The translations under genes were made by a program, and so were the position numbers. Positions 36,048-45,100 of a stretch of DNA of 64,000 bases are shown here, piece by piece. The DNA lies in contig CALXWE010000007.1 in NCBI GenBank assembly GCA_944392295.1, positions 17,270-81,269 of the forward strand, in the 5' to 3' direction. Origin of the DNA: an uncultured Alphaproteobacteria bacterium (GTDB taxonomy: Bacteria; Pseudomonadota; Alphaproteobacteria; RF32; CAG-239). Under the pieces are notes generated by a model, which made no database searches, was not told the DNA's origin, and worked only from the letters and a program-made list of their open reading frames with translations. Each line of letters opens with the position of its first letter. Positions within the stretch are counted from its first letter, which is position 1.

Positions 36048-36689
36048 ATGTTTCGTACAGGCGTAATTAAAAAGGTCTCTCGCAGGACTTGGAATTTTTT
36101 AACCGGCAATGTCGGAGCCTTTTTCATCGGTTTTTCGGCACTTGTCATCGGCATTTATCAATTTTACATCAATCGACCGATTTTGGAGTATGACACCAAC
36201 ACTCACAGTTTTATTTCATCACAGAACAATAACAAATTTAAGGTTGTGGTAGAAGATAAAGAATATGGTGATTTATATCAAAGCGTAGTTATTTTACAAA
36301 ACAACGGACAACAGCCGCTAGCCGGTTCCGATGTCTCCCGCATTGATCACGATCCCATTCGTATCATAGTCCCTAAAGATGCACAAATGGTGCATTACAC
36401 TCTTGATAAACAATTAACTTCTCCGGCAATAGATGTAAAGCTGAGCTTGTATCGCGGCGATATTATTATCGGATTCGACTTTTTAAACCCCGGCGACCAA
36501 ATAGCCGTAACTATTTTGCACGAAAAACCGGCTGACGATTTTAAAGTCACCGGCACTGCTCTCGGGGTTACCGACATCAGCCATGTTTTAACCGACAAGC
36601 AAATTTTATGGATAACGATAAGTATATTAAGCGGCTTATACCTCTTGGTCATTATATTAAGTTTGCTTGACCGTAAGGGCTATTTTTAA
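36048..36689 (+). CDS. Membrane protein of unknown function, 213 aa, two membrane segments
   Basis: Not recognised. Basic N-terminus (VIKKVSRRTWNF), first membrane segment at about 20-40 (VGAFFIGFSALVIGIYQFYI), an extracytoplasmic beta-rich domain of about 145 residues (KVVVEDKEYGDLYQSVVILQNNGQQPLAG; FDFLNPGDQIAVTILHEK) and a second membrane segment near the end (ILWITISILSGLYLLVIIL), then LDRKGYF. No cysteines and no catalytic motif. ATG with AAGGAGA. Its stop codon overlaps the convergent recJ stop by four bases. Confidence 0.75.
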   Translation: MFRTGVIKKVSRRTWNFLTGNVGAFFIGFSALVIGIYQFYINRPILEYDTNTHSFISSQNNNKFKVVVEDKEYGDLYQSVVILQNNGQQPLAGSDVSRIDHDPIRIIVPKDAQMVHYTLDKQLTSPAIDVKLSLYRGDIIIGFDFLNPGDQIAVTILHEKPADDFKVTGTALGVTDISHVLTDKQILWITISILSGLYLLVIILSLLDRKGYF

Positions 36690-38449
36690 GCTCTGGCGAT
36701 ATCTTCAATAATAAACTGTACCGAGGCATTCCCCTGCCAAACATCTTTGTGCAGCACGCCTATTACGTTAAATTTTTCACCTCTGGCATTAAGCATGGTT
36801 TTGCCCACTTCGGTATCGGCACATCTAAAAGCGATAGCCTTAAGCGAGCCGCCCGTATCCGATGTTAAAAAGCATTTAACGTGTCCGTTGCCGATAATTG
36901 AGGCACGCGAAAACTTAACATTTTCAATTACGATTTTCGGCTCAGGATTACCGGCGCCGAAAGGTTCCAAGAGCTGCAGTTTTTCGGCCAAATCCAGAGT
37001 CGCTCCGCCAAGAGAAATAAGCCCGTCATATTCAATAATCGGTACCAAGCGCTCATTGCCCAGCTTTTGACTTATAAACTCTCCGGCAAACTTTTTAAAA
37101 TCTTCAATTTTATCTTCGTTTAATGAAAAACCGGCAGCCATAGTGTGTCCACCGCCTTTAGTAAGCAAGCCTTGTTCTTTGGCGGCCATAACCAGAGCTC
37201 CCAAATCCACCCCCGGAATAGAACGAGCCGAACCTTTAACTTCATCTGCTTCAACCGACATAACAAAGGCCGGAACATTGTAGCGTTCTTTAAGCTTACC
37301 TGCCACAATCCCGATAACTCCCTGATGCCAATCGTTGCCGAAAACAAACGCCATAGGATATTCTTGCGGCTTGCCCTCAAGCATTTCAATTGCTTGCAAC
37401 AAAACATAAGATTCGATATCTTTTCTTTCAAGATTAAACTGATTAAGCGCTTCGGCCAACTTTTTGGCTTCATCGTCGGTCTTTGCACACAAAAGCTTAT
37501 TACCTATAGAGGCATCACCCACTCTGCCGCCGGCATTAATCCGCGGACCCAGCACATAACCGAGATGAAAAGCCGCCGGAGATTCTGAAAGTCCGGAAAC
37601 ATCGCTTAAAGCCTTAATACCTAAATTTTGCCGCAGAGCCATAATTTTAAGACCTTGCTTAACATAAGCTCTGTTTAAGCCCAACAAAGGAACAACATCA
37701 CAAACCGTGCCCAAAGCCACCATATCTAAAAATTTTAACAAATCCGGAGCCTGGTGCGATGTATAAAACCCTCTATTTTTAAGTTCTCTATTAATTGCCA
37801 CTACGGCTAAAAAAACTACACCCACGGCCGCTAAATATTTTAAGTACGGATAATCATTATTTTCATCTAAGCGTTTAGGGTTAACTACTGCCAACACATT
37901 CGGCAATCTGGTTTCAGCTTCGTGGTGGTCAAGAACAACAATATCAAAACCTTCTTTGGCGGCATTATCCAGCACTTCAAAAGCCGTGGTTCCGCAATCG
38001 GTAGTTACCACCAGTTTAATATTATAACTTTTAAATTCATCAAAAGCCTGAGTACTCGGACCATAACCTTCTTCGCGGTCAGGAATATGTACAATAACTT
38101 TTAAGCCGAAAAATTCCAAAAACTGCCGCAAGACCGAACTTGAAGTGGCTCCGTCAACATCGTAATCACCTATAATTCCGACGGTCTCATTATTGATTAC
38201 GGCTTCGGCCAAACGCCTGGCAGCCACATCCATATCTTTAAGACACGACGGATTAGGCATCAGATTTTGCAATTTCGGATTAATAAATGCATCTAAGGAG
38301 TACGTATTAACCCCTCTTGAAGCCAAAATTCCGGCCACGATATAAGGTAAATTAGCAGATTGTGCCAAAGCCTCGCTCTGACGCTCATCGATTTTATTTT
38401 TAAGCCAAATATTTCCGCCTATTGATTGTATATTCTCTGTATTTATCAT
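36686..38449 (-). CDS. recJ: Single-stranded-DNA-specific exonuclease RecJ
   Basis: 5'-3' ssDNA exonuclease for recombination and repair. 587 residues, normal length. DHH-phosphoesterase motifs in order: GIIGDYDVDGATSSS (residues about 92-106), VVTTDCGTT, DIVVLDHHEAE (about 170-180) and VALGTVCDVVPL (about 240). DHHA1 part: GPRINAGGRVGDASIGNKLL, then FVFGNDWHQGVIGIVAGKL and TKGGGHTMAAGFSL with the GGGHxxAAG motif. C-terminal OB domain: EPFGAGNPEPKIVIENV. No ribosome site is apparent before the ATG. Overlaps the convergent membrane-protein gene by four bases at the stops. Confidence 0.97.
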   Translation of the reverse strand: MINTENIQSIGGNIWLKNKIDERQSEALAQSANLPYIVAGILASRGVNTYSLDAFINPKLQNLMPNPSCLKDMDVAARRLAEAVINNETVGIIGDYDVDGATSSSVLRQFLEFFGLKVIVHIPDREEGYGPSTQAFDEFKSYNIKLVVTTDCGTTAFEVLDNAAKEGFDIVVLDHHEAETRLPNVLAVVNPKRLDENNDYPYLKYLAAVGVVFLAVVAINRELKNRGFYTSHQAPDLLKFLDMVALGTVCDVVPLLGLNRAYVKQGLKIMALRQNLGIKALSDVSGLSESPAAFHLGYVLGPRINAGGRVGDASIGNKLLCAKTDDEAKKLAEALNQFNLERKDIESYVLLQAIEMLEGKPQEYPMAFVFGNDWHQGVIGIVAGKLKERYNVPAFVMSVEADEVKGSARSIPGVDLGALVMAAKEQGLLTKGGGHTMAAGFSLNEDKIEDFKKFAGEFISQKLGNERLVPIIEYDGLISLGGATLDLAEKLQLLEPFGAGNPEPKIVIENVKFSRASIIGNGHVKCFLTSDTGGSLKAIAFRCADTEVGKTMLNARGEKFNVIGVLHKDVWQGNASVQFIIEDIARA

Positions 38450-38608
38450 TTTAGTTTAAGTTATGCTAATCGTTAAATATATCGTATATATGTATCATTA
38501 TAAAACCACAAGTACAACGTATTTTTTTCATAACATATTTTTAAGTTGCAAAAACAAATAAAACGTAATAGACTTTTGTTCATAAGATATTCTGCAAGGA
38601 GAAAACCG

Positions 38609-39058
38609 ATGATATCTAAGTTTGTAAAATTATTGGCAGTAGCCCTACTCGTTGTTTCATGTTCCAAAAAAAATGACAATTTATCCGAGCTTGTCATCAA
38701 TACCCAAGAAGGTCCGGTAACCTACTACCTTGAAACGGCTCTTACTAAAGATCAAATGGCCAAAGGTCTTATGGACCGTAAAGAACTGCGTGCCGATTCT
38801 GGTATGATATTTGTTCTTCAAGGTCAAGAAGATATTGCTATGTGGATGAAAGATACCTACATTCCGTTGGATATGGTCTTTATAAGCAAACAAGGCAAGG
38901 TTATTGCCGTATATGAGAATGCTGAGCCTTTATCAACTAACTTAATTCGCCCGAAAATAACCGAACCTTTGGGAGCAGTTATTGAGCTAAACGGCGGAGA
39001 TATTAAAAAGAACGGTATCAAAGTAGGCGATAGCGTTAAAAATGAATATTTAAAGTAA
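38609..39058 (+). CDS. DUF192 lipoprotein
   Basis: Small envelope lipoprotein of 149 residues from ATG 38609 (AAGGAG upstream); the in-frame ATG at 38546 would add 21 basic residues and is unlikely. Signal peptide with lipobox VVSC gives acylated Cys at about residue 18. The DUF192 pattern follows: YYLETALTKDQMAKGLMDRKEL, DSGMIFVLQGQEDIAMWMKDTYIPLDMVFI, GKVIAVYENAEPLS and GAVIELNGGDIKKNGIKVGD. DUF192 proteins form a compact beta fold with unknown activity. Single gene, divergent from recJ. Confidence 0.88.
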   Translation: MISKFVKLLAVALLVVSCSKKNDNLSELVINTQEGPVTYYLETALTKDQMAKGLMDRKELRADSGMIFVLQGQEDIAMWMKDTYIPLDMVFISKQGKVIAVYENAEPLSTNLIRPKITEPLGAVIELNGGDIKKNGIKVGDSVKNEYLK

Positions 39059-39081
39059 AATAACTTTAGTCATAGAACAAT

Positions 39082-39117
39082 AAAAAATCTCCTATCCAAA
39101 TGGATGGGAGATTTTTA
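39082..39117. terminator. Bidirectional rho-independent terminator
   Basis: AAAAATCTCC and GGAGATTTTT flank an inner pairing (ATCC/GGAT); between convergent genes ending at 39058 and 39132. Confidence 0.8.
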
Positions 39118-39131
39118 TTGTTTTTGCAATA

Positions 39132-39902
39132 TTAATTAAACTTTAATCGGTTCCAACCTTTAGGCTCTGTCTTTTCTGGTTTGGCAGTCGTTACGGCTGT
39201 ACTCTGCGTATTATTTTTTTGCCAATTACGAACAGGTGCCTGTTGCGCCTTAGAACGTACCAATGCTCTTTGTTCATCGTTTTGCGGTACACCTATCGGC
39301 AAAAGTTGAGTTAATAATGCCGGAGAAACAAAATTCATTTTTTTCTTTTCATAAGCCTCAATAACGGCATTTAATGTTGCCGAAGCCGGAGTTGCATTAA
39401 AAGCGTTGACGCTTCCACCATAAAATACTGCAAACGAATGGCAAGGCGATGAAAATAAAACATCGGTAAAATCAACACCTCTTATAAAGCGCAGCATAAC
39501 ACGCGGCTGAATAATGCATTGTGCAACAACGTTAGAAACATTTTCATCTTTTGCCAAAAATTCTCGAACAAACAAATCTATTTCCGGTTCACTGAGCATT
39601 CCGCAAAAGCCAGTAATTGCCATACCGTCAATGGTATACCCCGTAAAACCTTCGGGAGTGGTTTCAATGGTATAACAAAAAGCCTGCTCGGCTTCTACAA
39701 TATTTTTTAAGGCCGGTTTGGCAACAGTATCTTTTATACGCTGAGTTGCCTCGGGTCTTCCCTCGGGAGTTTCTTTTTTCTGCCAAGTCTGAGTTTTATC
39801 ATCGGTGGTTTCAGTGCGCGGAAAAAGCGGAGACTGAGCTGCAACCGCCGCCGAATAAAGCGTGGTTAAAGTCATAATCGTTGCCATAAATTTTATATTC
39901 AT
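39132..39902 (-). CDS. Secreted protein of unknown function, 256 aa
   Basis: Not recognised. Signal peptide MNIKFMATIMTLTTLYSAAVAA before QSPLF. The first 60 mature residues are polar and Thr/Lys/Pro-rich (likely unstructured). A compact domain at about 70-200 contains four cysteines (AFCYTIE, TGFCGML, AQCIIQ, SPCHSF), which would allow two disulphides in the periplasm. The tail after about 205 is again polar (KAQQAPVRNWQKNN). ATG 39902 after AGAGGAGCAA. Possible signal-independent linkage with the prenyl-synthase operon upstream cannot be seen; about 50 nt separate them and both run in the same direction. Confidence 0.75.
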   Translation of the reverse strand: MNIKFMATIMTLTTLYSAAVAAQSPLFPRTETTDDKTQTWQKKETPEGRPEATQRIKDTVAKPALKNIVEAEQAFCYTIETTPEGFTGYTIDGMAITGFCGMLSEPEIDLFVREFLAKDENVSNVVAQCIIQPRVMLRFIRGVDFTDVLFSSPCHSFAVFYGGSVNAFNATPASATLNAVIEAYEKKKMNFVSPALLTQLLPIGVPQNDEQRALVRSKAQQAPVRNWQKNNTQSTAVTTAKPEKTEPKGWNRLKFN

Positions 39903-39953
39903 TGGTTGCTCCTCTAATCAGTACCGTCGGCTCAACAAAAAGCAAGCATCTGG

Positions 39954-40787
39954 TTATTTATTAAACATAATTTTATAGGCAATTGACAATTTATCAATAC
40001 CTTTTATATGAGGCTTAGGAGAAATTACTTCCCAGCCTCTGTTTTGCATAATATCAAAATAGCGTTTATAGATAAGTAAAATAATCTTTAAGGGTTTCAT
40101 TTTTTTCTTATCTTCATTGGCAATTAATTTAAAAGATTCTTCAAAATCCTGTGCGGCTAATTTTGCCAGTTTTTCGCGCACGGATATTAAATTTTTATCG
40201 GTAATAACCGTTTTAGGGTCTGTTGAATTAATATTGGCTTGTTCAAGTAACTCGGAAGGAATATATAAATGACCGGCAAGCGCATCATCTTTAATATCCT
40301 TTAAGACATTGGTAATTTGCATAGCTCTGCCGAAATGTTGCGACAAGCTGCGCATATTTTCCTCACTCATTCCGCCAATAACAGAAAGCATTATATAAGT
40401 CGGAATTTCTGCCGTACCGTAACAATACTTATAAAAGGTTTCAAAATCAGGAGCCTGAAGCGGCTTAGGAAATTCCATCATTGCCGCTTTTAATATCTCC
40501 GAAAAATCTTCCTTTTTGATTTTAAAGCGCATACAGTTTTTATAAATTTTACGTCCGATATCGGTTGCCGGAACCTTCTTTTCATAAATATTTTCCAGCT
40601 CTTGTTGCCAAGCCGTTAAAAGCTCTTTTTTTTCTTTATCCGGTAAATTCCCGTCAACCACATTATCAATATGGCGGCAAAAAGCATACAAAGTGTAAAT
40701 AGCTTCCCTTTGTGCTTTAGGCAGTCCCTGCACTCCCCAAAACAACGTAGCCTGTGATTTTCTTACCAACTTTCCTATCGAACTCAT
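39954..40787 (-). CDS. Squalene/phytoene synthase family protein (HpnD-like)
   Basis: Head-to-head prenyl synthase fold. 277 residues. The first Asp motif is seen in AFCRHIDNVVD (Asp41, Asp45) and the second in NVLKDIKDDALAGHLYIP (Asp164, Asp167, Asp168), so the metal-diphosphate sites are kept. YCYGTAEIPTYIMLSVIG corresponds to the family's 'YC..vAg.vG' helix, though here Val-Ala-Gly is changed to Thr-Ala-Glu. Best candidates are presqualene-diphosphate synthase (HpnD) or the NDUFAF6-type family found next to trmFO in alphaproteobacteria. Starts immediately after the stop of the upstream homologue. No hopanoid cyclase is in the window. Confidence 0.82.
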   Translation of the reverse strand: MSSIGKLVRKSQATLFWGVQGLPKAQREAIYTLYAFCRHIDNVVDGNLPDKEKKELLTAWQQELENIYEKKVPATDIGRKIYKNCMRFKIKKEDFSEILKAAMMEFPKPLQAPDFETFYKYCYGTAEIPTYIMLSVIGGMSEENMRSLSQHFGRAMQITNVLKDIKDDALAGHLYIPSELLEQANINSTDPKTVITDKNLISVREKLAKLAAQDFEESFKLIANEDKKKMKPLKIILLIYKRYFDIMQNRGWEVISPKPHIKGIDKLSIAYKIMFNK

Positions 40788-41552
40788 TTATATCCCTTCA
40801 GTATTTAATGATTTTGTTTTGGTAAACATCCACTTAAACGTACCATATATCATTGCTTTAACATAGTCAATCACATCAAGCTCGGCACGTTTATTTTTGT
40901 TTATTTTTTTAAAAAATATTTTTGTTGCCGCTAAAGCAATGCAAACTCTCAGCCTAAAAAGATGACTATAAACAATCTGCGGCAATATACGTGATGATTT
41001 AAACAACCCTTTTACTTTTTCTACGTATAAATTCTTATATTCTTCATCAGTTAAAAGCTCTAAATTTTCAGGCTTTTTATAATTACCGCTTACGTAATTA
41101 TATACAAGTAAAGAAGCAACTCCCAGTGATGCAAACGGCAGATAAACCGATGGAGAAAGATTATTTAGCACCATAATCAAACGCACCATTGGCGAAACCG
41201 CCGATTGAAAATAATCTACCATCTGTGCCCAGGTTTTAAATTGTCCGTCATAAGAAGCCCGCACGGAAAAAACTTTAAAACAATCATTTAACAGGCTGAG
41301 TGACAAGTTTTGTTTAACAAAGTTAATCTGTAAATATTTTAATAAATTATTTTGAAAAGGACACGGGCGATAAATGCCTTTTTGCAATAAGGATATTTTT
41401 TTAAGTTTAATCTCGGTTGAGAGATTTTTATCGGCGGCCATATTAATACCCAGTTCAAAAAAGCGCAGATAATTTTTTACCAAAGTTTTATATTCTTTGG
41501 GAGTAAAAAACAGAACATTATTACGCAAAAAATTAAGCATATTAATATTCAA
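40788..41552 (-). CDS. Degenerate squalene/phytoene-synthase-like protein, 254 aa
   Basis: Weak match only. The segment [25 protein letters not shown] (about 103-128) resembles 'W..l..YC..SA.PVGR..L' of HpnC-type prenyl synthases, and the helical layout and size agree. However, neither Asp-rich metal motif is present: the region expected to hold the first reads [13 protein letters not shown] and the second is absent. It is highly basic (many Lys). The gene overlaps trmFO by 11 bp at its start and abuts the HpnD-like gene at its end, so all three are translated from one message. A non-catalytic partner of its neighbour is a reasonable guess. Confidence 0.65.
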   Translation of the reverse strand: MNINMLNFLRNNVLFFTPKEYKTLVKNYLRFFELGINMAADKNLSTEIKLKKISLLQKGIYRPCPFQNNLLKYLQINFVKQNLSLSLLNDCFKVFSVRASYDGQFKTWAQMVDYFQSAVSPMVRLIMVLNNLSPSVYLPFASLGVASLLVYNYVSGNYKKPENLELLTDEEYKNLYVEKVKGLFKSSRILPQIVYSHLFRLRVCIALAATKIFFKKINKNKRAELDVIDYVKAMIYGTFKWMFTKTKSLNTEGI

Positions 41553-42906
41553 GAAACTTCTCCGTCCACGGCATTAAATCAGTCAAAGCTCTTTGGCAAT
41601 AAGCTTCTTTGCGTTCCATACCTTTAAGTTTACGATATTTACCTTTAGGAGTTAATTGTAACGGAAGTTCGGGAAATAGTCCAAAATTAATATTCATCGG
41701 CTGATAATCGTCAACATTCGTGGTATCCGCAAGATGCGCCAACATCGAACCCAAAGCCGAGGTTCTGGGCGGTAAAAGCGGAGTGTTGCCTTTTGTAAGT
41801 TCCGCAGCAAAATATCCGACCAATAAGCCGATTGATGCACTTTCGACGTACCCCTCACAGCCGGTAATTTGTCCGGCAAACATAATGTGCGGATATTTTT
41901 TCATACGTAAAAATTCATCAAGCAGCAACGGACTTTTAATAAATGTATTTTTATGGATACCGCCTAATCTGGCAAACTCGGCATTTTCAAGTCCGGGAAT
42001 GGTTCTAAAAATTCTTTCTTGTTCTCCGTACTTAAGCTTGGTTTGAAAACCGACAATATTACGTAAAGTATCTTCCTTATTATCCTGACGCAGTTGCACC
42101 ACGGCATAGGGTTTTTCGCTTGAATGAGGATTGGTAAGTCCGACAGGCTTCATCGGGCCAAACAGTAACGTATCGGCGCCGCGCTGTGCCATAACTTCAA
42201 TCGGCAGACAACCGTCAAAATAATGAGCACTTTCAAAATCATGAAACTCTACCTTATCGGCTTGTAACAAAGCATCGACAAAGGCATAATATTGTTCTTT
42301 ATTAAGTGGACAATTAATATAATCGCGCCCATCACCCTTATCATAGCGAGATTGATACCAAGCCACATTAAAATCTATGCTGTCTTTGTAAACTACCGGA
42401 GCAATGGCATCATAAAAAGATAAGGTTTGATTATCAATTTGTCCTAAAATGCTTTTAATTAAAGGTTCAGAAGTCAACGGACCGGTTGCTACGATTACCG
42501 GCTCCTGTGCGTTAATCGGTAACTCGGTAATTTCTTGATGAACAATATTGATGTTAGGATGATTTTTTAATTTAGCGGTAACAAACTCTGCAAATGCGTT
42601 TCTGTCAACGGCCAAAGCACCGCCTGCCGGAACTTTTGTAGCATCAGCCGCCTGCATAATAAGTGATTTTGACCTTCTTAATTCTTCATGCAGCAAGCCT
42701 ACGGCATTATGTTCAAAATCATCGGAGCGCAAAGAGTTTGAACAAACTAATTCCGCAAAATCGGTATTTTTATGAGCCGGAGAAAATTTATCAGGCTTCA
42801 TATCAAACAAAGTAACTTTAACACCACGTATTGCCAACTGCCAAGCGGCTTCACTGCCGGCTAATCCGGCACCTATTACCCAAACCATATTTTCTTCAAA
42901 CCTCAA
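41542..42906 (-). CDS. trmFO: Methylenetetrahydrofolate-tRNA-(uracil-5-)-methyltransferase TrmFO
   Basis: Folate- and FAD-dependent enzyme making m5U54 in the T-loop of tRNA. 454 residues. The N-terminal dinucleotide site is [16 protein letters not shown] (10-25). [25 protein letters not shown] (about 52-76) and [16 protein letters not shown] (about 226-241) carry the two conserved cysteines, and [12 protein letters not shown] and [20 protein letters not shown] (about 340-360) complete the signature. Start ATG at 42906 has no strong ribosome site. First gene of an operon with two prenyl-synthase homologues. TrmFO and ThyA both consume methylene-tetrahydrofolate. Confidence 0.97.
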   Translation of the reverse strand: MRFEENMVWVIGAGLAGSEAAWQLAIRGVKVTLFDMKPDKFSPAHKNTDFAELVCSNSLRSDDFEHNAVGLLHEELRRSKSLIMQAADATKVPAGGALAVDRNAFAEFVTAKLKNHPNINIVHQEITELPINAQEPVIVATGPLTSEPLIKSILGQIDNQTLSFYDAIAPVVYKDSIDFNVAWYQSRYDKGDGRDYINCPLNKEQYYAFVDALLQADKVEFHDFESAHYFDGCLPIEVMAQRGADTLLFGPMKPVGLTNPHSSEKPYAVVQLRQDNKEDTLRNIVGFQTKLKYGEQERIFRTIPGLENAEFARLGGIHKNTFIKSPLLLDEFLRMKKYPHIMFAGQITGCEGYVESASIGLLVGYFAAELTKGNTPLLPPRTSALGSMLAHLADTTNVDDYQPMNINFGLFPELPLQLTPKGKYRKLKGMERKEAYCQRALTDLMPWTEKFLEY

Positions 42907-43032
42907 ATTAGATTATTTTGTTTGGTTGTACCTGTTTTAGGTTAAAAAGTAAACAAAAAAGTCTGGATATTTATTAAACTTTTTTTAAGGCAATGAATGT
43001 TAGTATTAGTTATTAATGTTTGAGGAATTAAC

Positions 43033-44076
43033 ATGAAAAGAACTTGGTTGTTAGTATTACTCTTGTACGCAGGCAATGCTCTGGCGGCAGATCCGCGTGC
43101 CGTGCCCATCAACTTAACCGGCACGGACAATTCTGCTCCGGGGCAATCACCAGCCCCGATTATGGCTGACGAAGATTTAAATTTTTCGCCGACGGTTGAT
43201 GCCTTTGGCGAAGCTGTAAATTTAAATTCGGCTCCGCTTCCGGCAAGTGTGCAGAATTCTGCAGCTGACAACATTACCGTCAACACACGGCAAAGCTTGA
43301 GTGAAAATATTAAAGAAAACGCTCCGGCAGATATTCAAAATACAGAAAATCCGAGCAACAGCACGAACTGGGTCGGTCAAATTATTTCCACAGCCAAAGA
43401 TACATTAAAAAATTCCAATCAAGAATCTAACCATCTTGCCAATATGCTTGAACAAAGCCAAGGTCAAAACAAACGCTCCAATGCGTCGGTATTTGATATA
43501 TCTGGCGTAATGCTCAGAATGTCATATAAACAGGCAGAAGAAACACTAAACAAGCGTGGTTACCGCAAGACCGTTCAAAAAATGGATATTCCCAATTTCA
43601 TCAGATGGCGCAATGAAGAAAAATGCCGTAATCAAGGTGTAATCGGTTATGAAAGGCTTGAAAATTGCGTAACCAAATTAGCTCAAAAAGAGCATTATCA
43701 ATTTATATCCGAGGCGACTTTTAATAAGTTTGACACCAAAGAAACGGTAAAGATTTTTCTTACCAGCACCTTTACCAACAATAAAATTTACAAAATAACC
43801 TACCGCTCCGAGGCTGCCAACTTAACCGGCAACAGTGCCAAGGCTATGTATTTGCGCAACATTAAGGTTTACGATTTTTGGAAAAAGATAAACCAAAAAT
43901 ACGGCGTACCCGATAACAAAGACGACGTTATGTGGGGTTTGGGCGGCAACAAGCCGTATATGCGCGCCGCCACCGGATTTTTAGTTTTGGAAGATAATAT
44001 GCTTCGTGAGCTAGATTACACAAGAATGTCGCGTGAAGACCAACGTTTTATGAATACCGATTTATACACTTTCTAG
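43033..44076 (+). CDS. Secreted protein of unknown function, 347 aa
   Basis: Not recognised. Signal peptide MKRTWLLVLLLYAGNALA before ADPRA. Residues about 20-140 are low-complexity (Asn, Ser, Pro, Ala rich), probably unstructured. Residues about 155-345 look folded: NASVFDISGVMLRMSYKQAEETLNKRGY resembles a helix-rich start of a small domain, followed by KMDIPNFIRWRNEEKCRNQG and a beta-rich stretch VKIFLTSTFTNNKIYKITYRSEA. Two cysteines (KCRNQG, ENCVTK) could form a disulphide. 12 nt before chpT, same strand, so probably one transcript. Confidence 0.75.
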   Translation: MKRTWLLVLLLYAGNALAADPRAVPINLTGTDNSAPGQSPAPIMADEDLNFSPTVDAFGEAVNLNSAPLPASVQNSAADNITVNTRQSLSENIKENAPADIQNTENPSNSTNWVGQIISTAKDTLKNSNQESNHLANMLEQSQGQNKRSNASVFDISGVMLRMSYKQAEETLNKRGYRKTVQKMDIPNFIRWRNEEKCRNQGVIGYERLENCVTKLAQKEHYQFISEATFNKFDTKETVKIFLTSTFTNNKIYKITYRSEAANLTGNSAKAMYLRNIKVYDFWKKINQKYGVPDNKDDVMWGLGGNKPYMRAATGFLVLEDNMLRELDYTRMSREDQRFMNTDLYTF

Positions 44077-44088
44077 GATTTTTAAGCC

Positions 44089-44706
44089 ATGACCAATAAA
44101 TTACCGTCTCAAACCGTAAGTGAATTAATATGCACACGTATCAGCCACGATTTAATCGGCAATATCGGAGCCGTAGCCAATGCCGTAGAGCTGATGGACG
44201 ATGACCCTGAAAGCGTAAGCGATGTAAAACCCATTTTGGAGGTAAGCTCTCAAACATTAACCGCCAGATTAAAATTTTTCCGTCTGGCATTCGGTTTAAA
44301 AAATACCGGCATTAAAAATATTACGGAAATTACCGAAGCTGCCGAAAAATATATAGCAACAATCGGCAGTCGCACCTCCCCCATCACCATGGAATTTAAT
44401 ATTAAGACCCCGCAACTTTATAAATTTATATTGCTTGGTATTATGATAATGGGAGATGTATTTATCCGCGGCGGAAAGCTGGAAATAAACGAAAGTGAGC
44501 AAGGCTTAGAAATATGTGCTGAAAGCTCATCAGCCTTATCAGAGAGTAAATTAAAGAGCTTAAAAGGCGTATTGCAAGGTATTGTTCCCGAAGATAATCC
44601 GGCACAATCCGCACCATTGTTTTATATGATGAGCTTGCTTGAAGATTCTAACATCAACATTAATCTGGAATATTCGGCAAATTATGCCAAACTCACGATT
44701 GCTTGA
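44089..44706 (+). CDS. chpT: Histidine phosphotransferase ChpT-like
   Basis: Phosphorelay protein that passes phosphate from the hybrid kinase CckA to CtrA and CpdR, controlling the alphaproteobacterial cell cycle. 205 residues. The N-terminal dimerisation helix holds the phospho-histidine: ICTRISHDLIGNIGAVANAVELMDDD, with His20 followed by Asp, exactly the ChpT 'R..HDl..p.gA..ng.EL' pattern. Then ARLKFFRLAFGLKN (about 64-77). The C-terminal ATPase-like fold is degenerate, as usual for ChpT. Weak ribosome site, so translation may depend on the gene 12 nt upstream. 3' end overlaps the convergent gene by 14 bp. Confidence 0.88.
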   Translation: MTNKLPSQTVSELICTRISHDLIGNIGAVANAVELMDDDPESVSDVKPILEVSSQTLTARLKFFRLAFGLKNTGIKNITEITEAAEKYIATIGSRTSPITMEFNIKTPQLYKFILLGIMIMGDVFIRGGKLEINESEQGLEICAESSSALSESKLKSLKGVLQGIVPEDNPAQSAPLFYMMSLLEDSNININLEYSANYAKLTIA

Positions 44707-45100
44707 TCCATTCTTTCCAAGGCTTACCGTTAATAATTAAATCTTTAACCAAGGGCTTGGCCTGACCTCGCACGACAAAGAGCATATCAACTTTTAAGTT
44801 TTCGGACATAAGTTGGTTATCCAGTTTTTTTGCATCAAACTCCGGTAAATAATAGCGATAAGTTGCGGCAAACAATTCTGTCGGGCAGATATTGCCGGAA
44901 AACTGAGAACAATCAGTATCTCCCCAAACCGGGCGCAGGTGTAAATAATGTCCCGATAACAAATCTTGAGGGTCAAAGCCGGTCATTCTGACAACAACCG
45001 TTTTTTCCGATTTAAGCTCGTGTTCGGTATATAAAGTCCAAGCCAACAAAAAAACAATCGGCAACATCAGAAAAAATACCAATAAACGTTTAACGTACAT
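44693..45100 (-). CDS. GDYXXLXY-family membrane-anchored protein, 135 aa
   Basis: Protein with one N-terminal membrane segment (RLLVFFLMLPIVFLLAWTLY) and a periplasmic beta-rich domain. The family mark is DPQDLLSGHYLHLRPVW, the GDYxxLxY motif with Gly-His instead of Gly-Asp. Two cysteines (DCSQFSGNIC) may form a disulphide. ATG 45100 is preferred (GGGAGA 9 nt upstream) over 45115; with either start it overlaps the end of the DUF2157 gene. This family is often found beside DUF2157/DUF4401 membrane proteins, as here; function unknown. Confidence 0.85.
   Translation of the reverse strand: MYVKRLLVFFLMLPIVFLLAWTLYTEHELKSEKTVVVRMTGFDPQDLLSGHYLHLRPVWGDTDCSQFSGNICPTELFAATYRYYLPEFDAKKLDNQLMSENLKVDMLFVVRGQAKPLVKDLIINGKPWKEWIKQS

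Noticed and set aside
37145..37588. 147-codon plus-strand ORF
   Set aside because: Antisense to recJ, with no ribosome site and no family.
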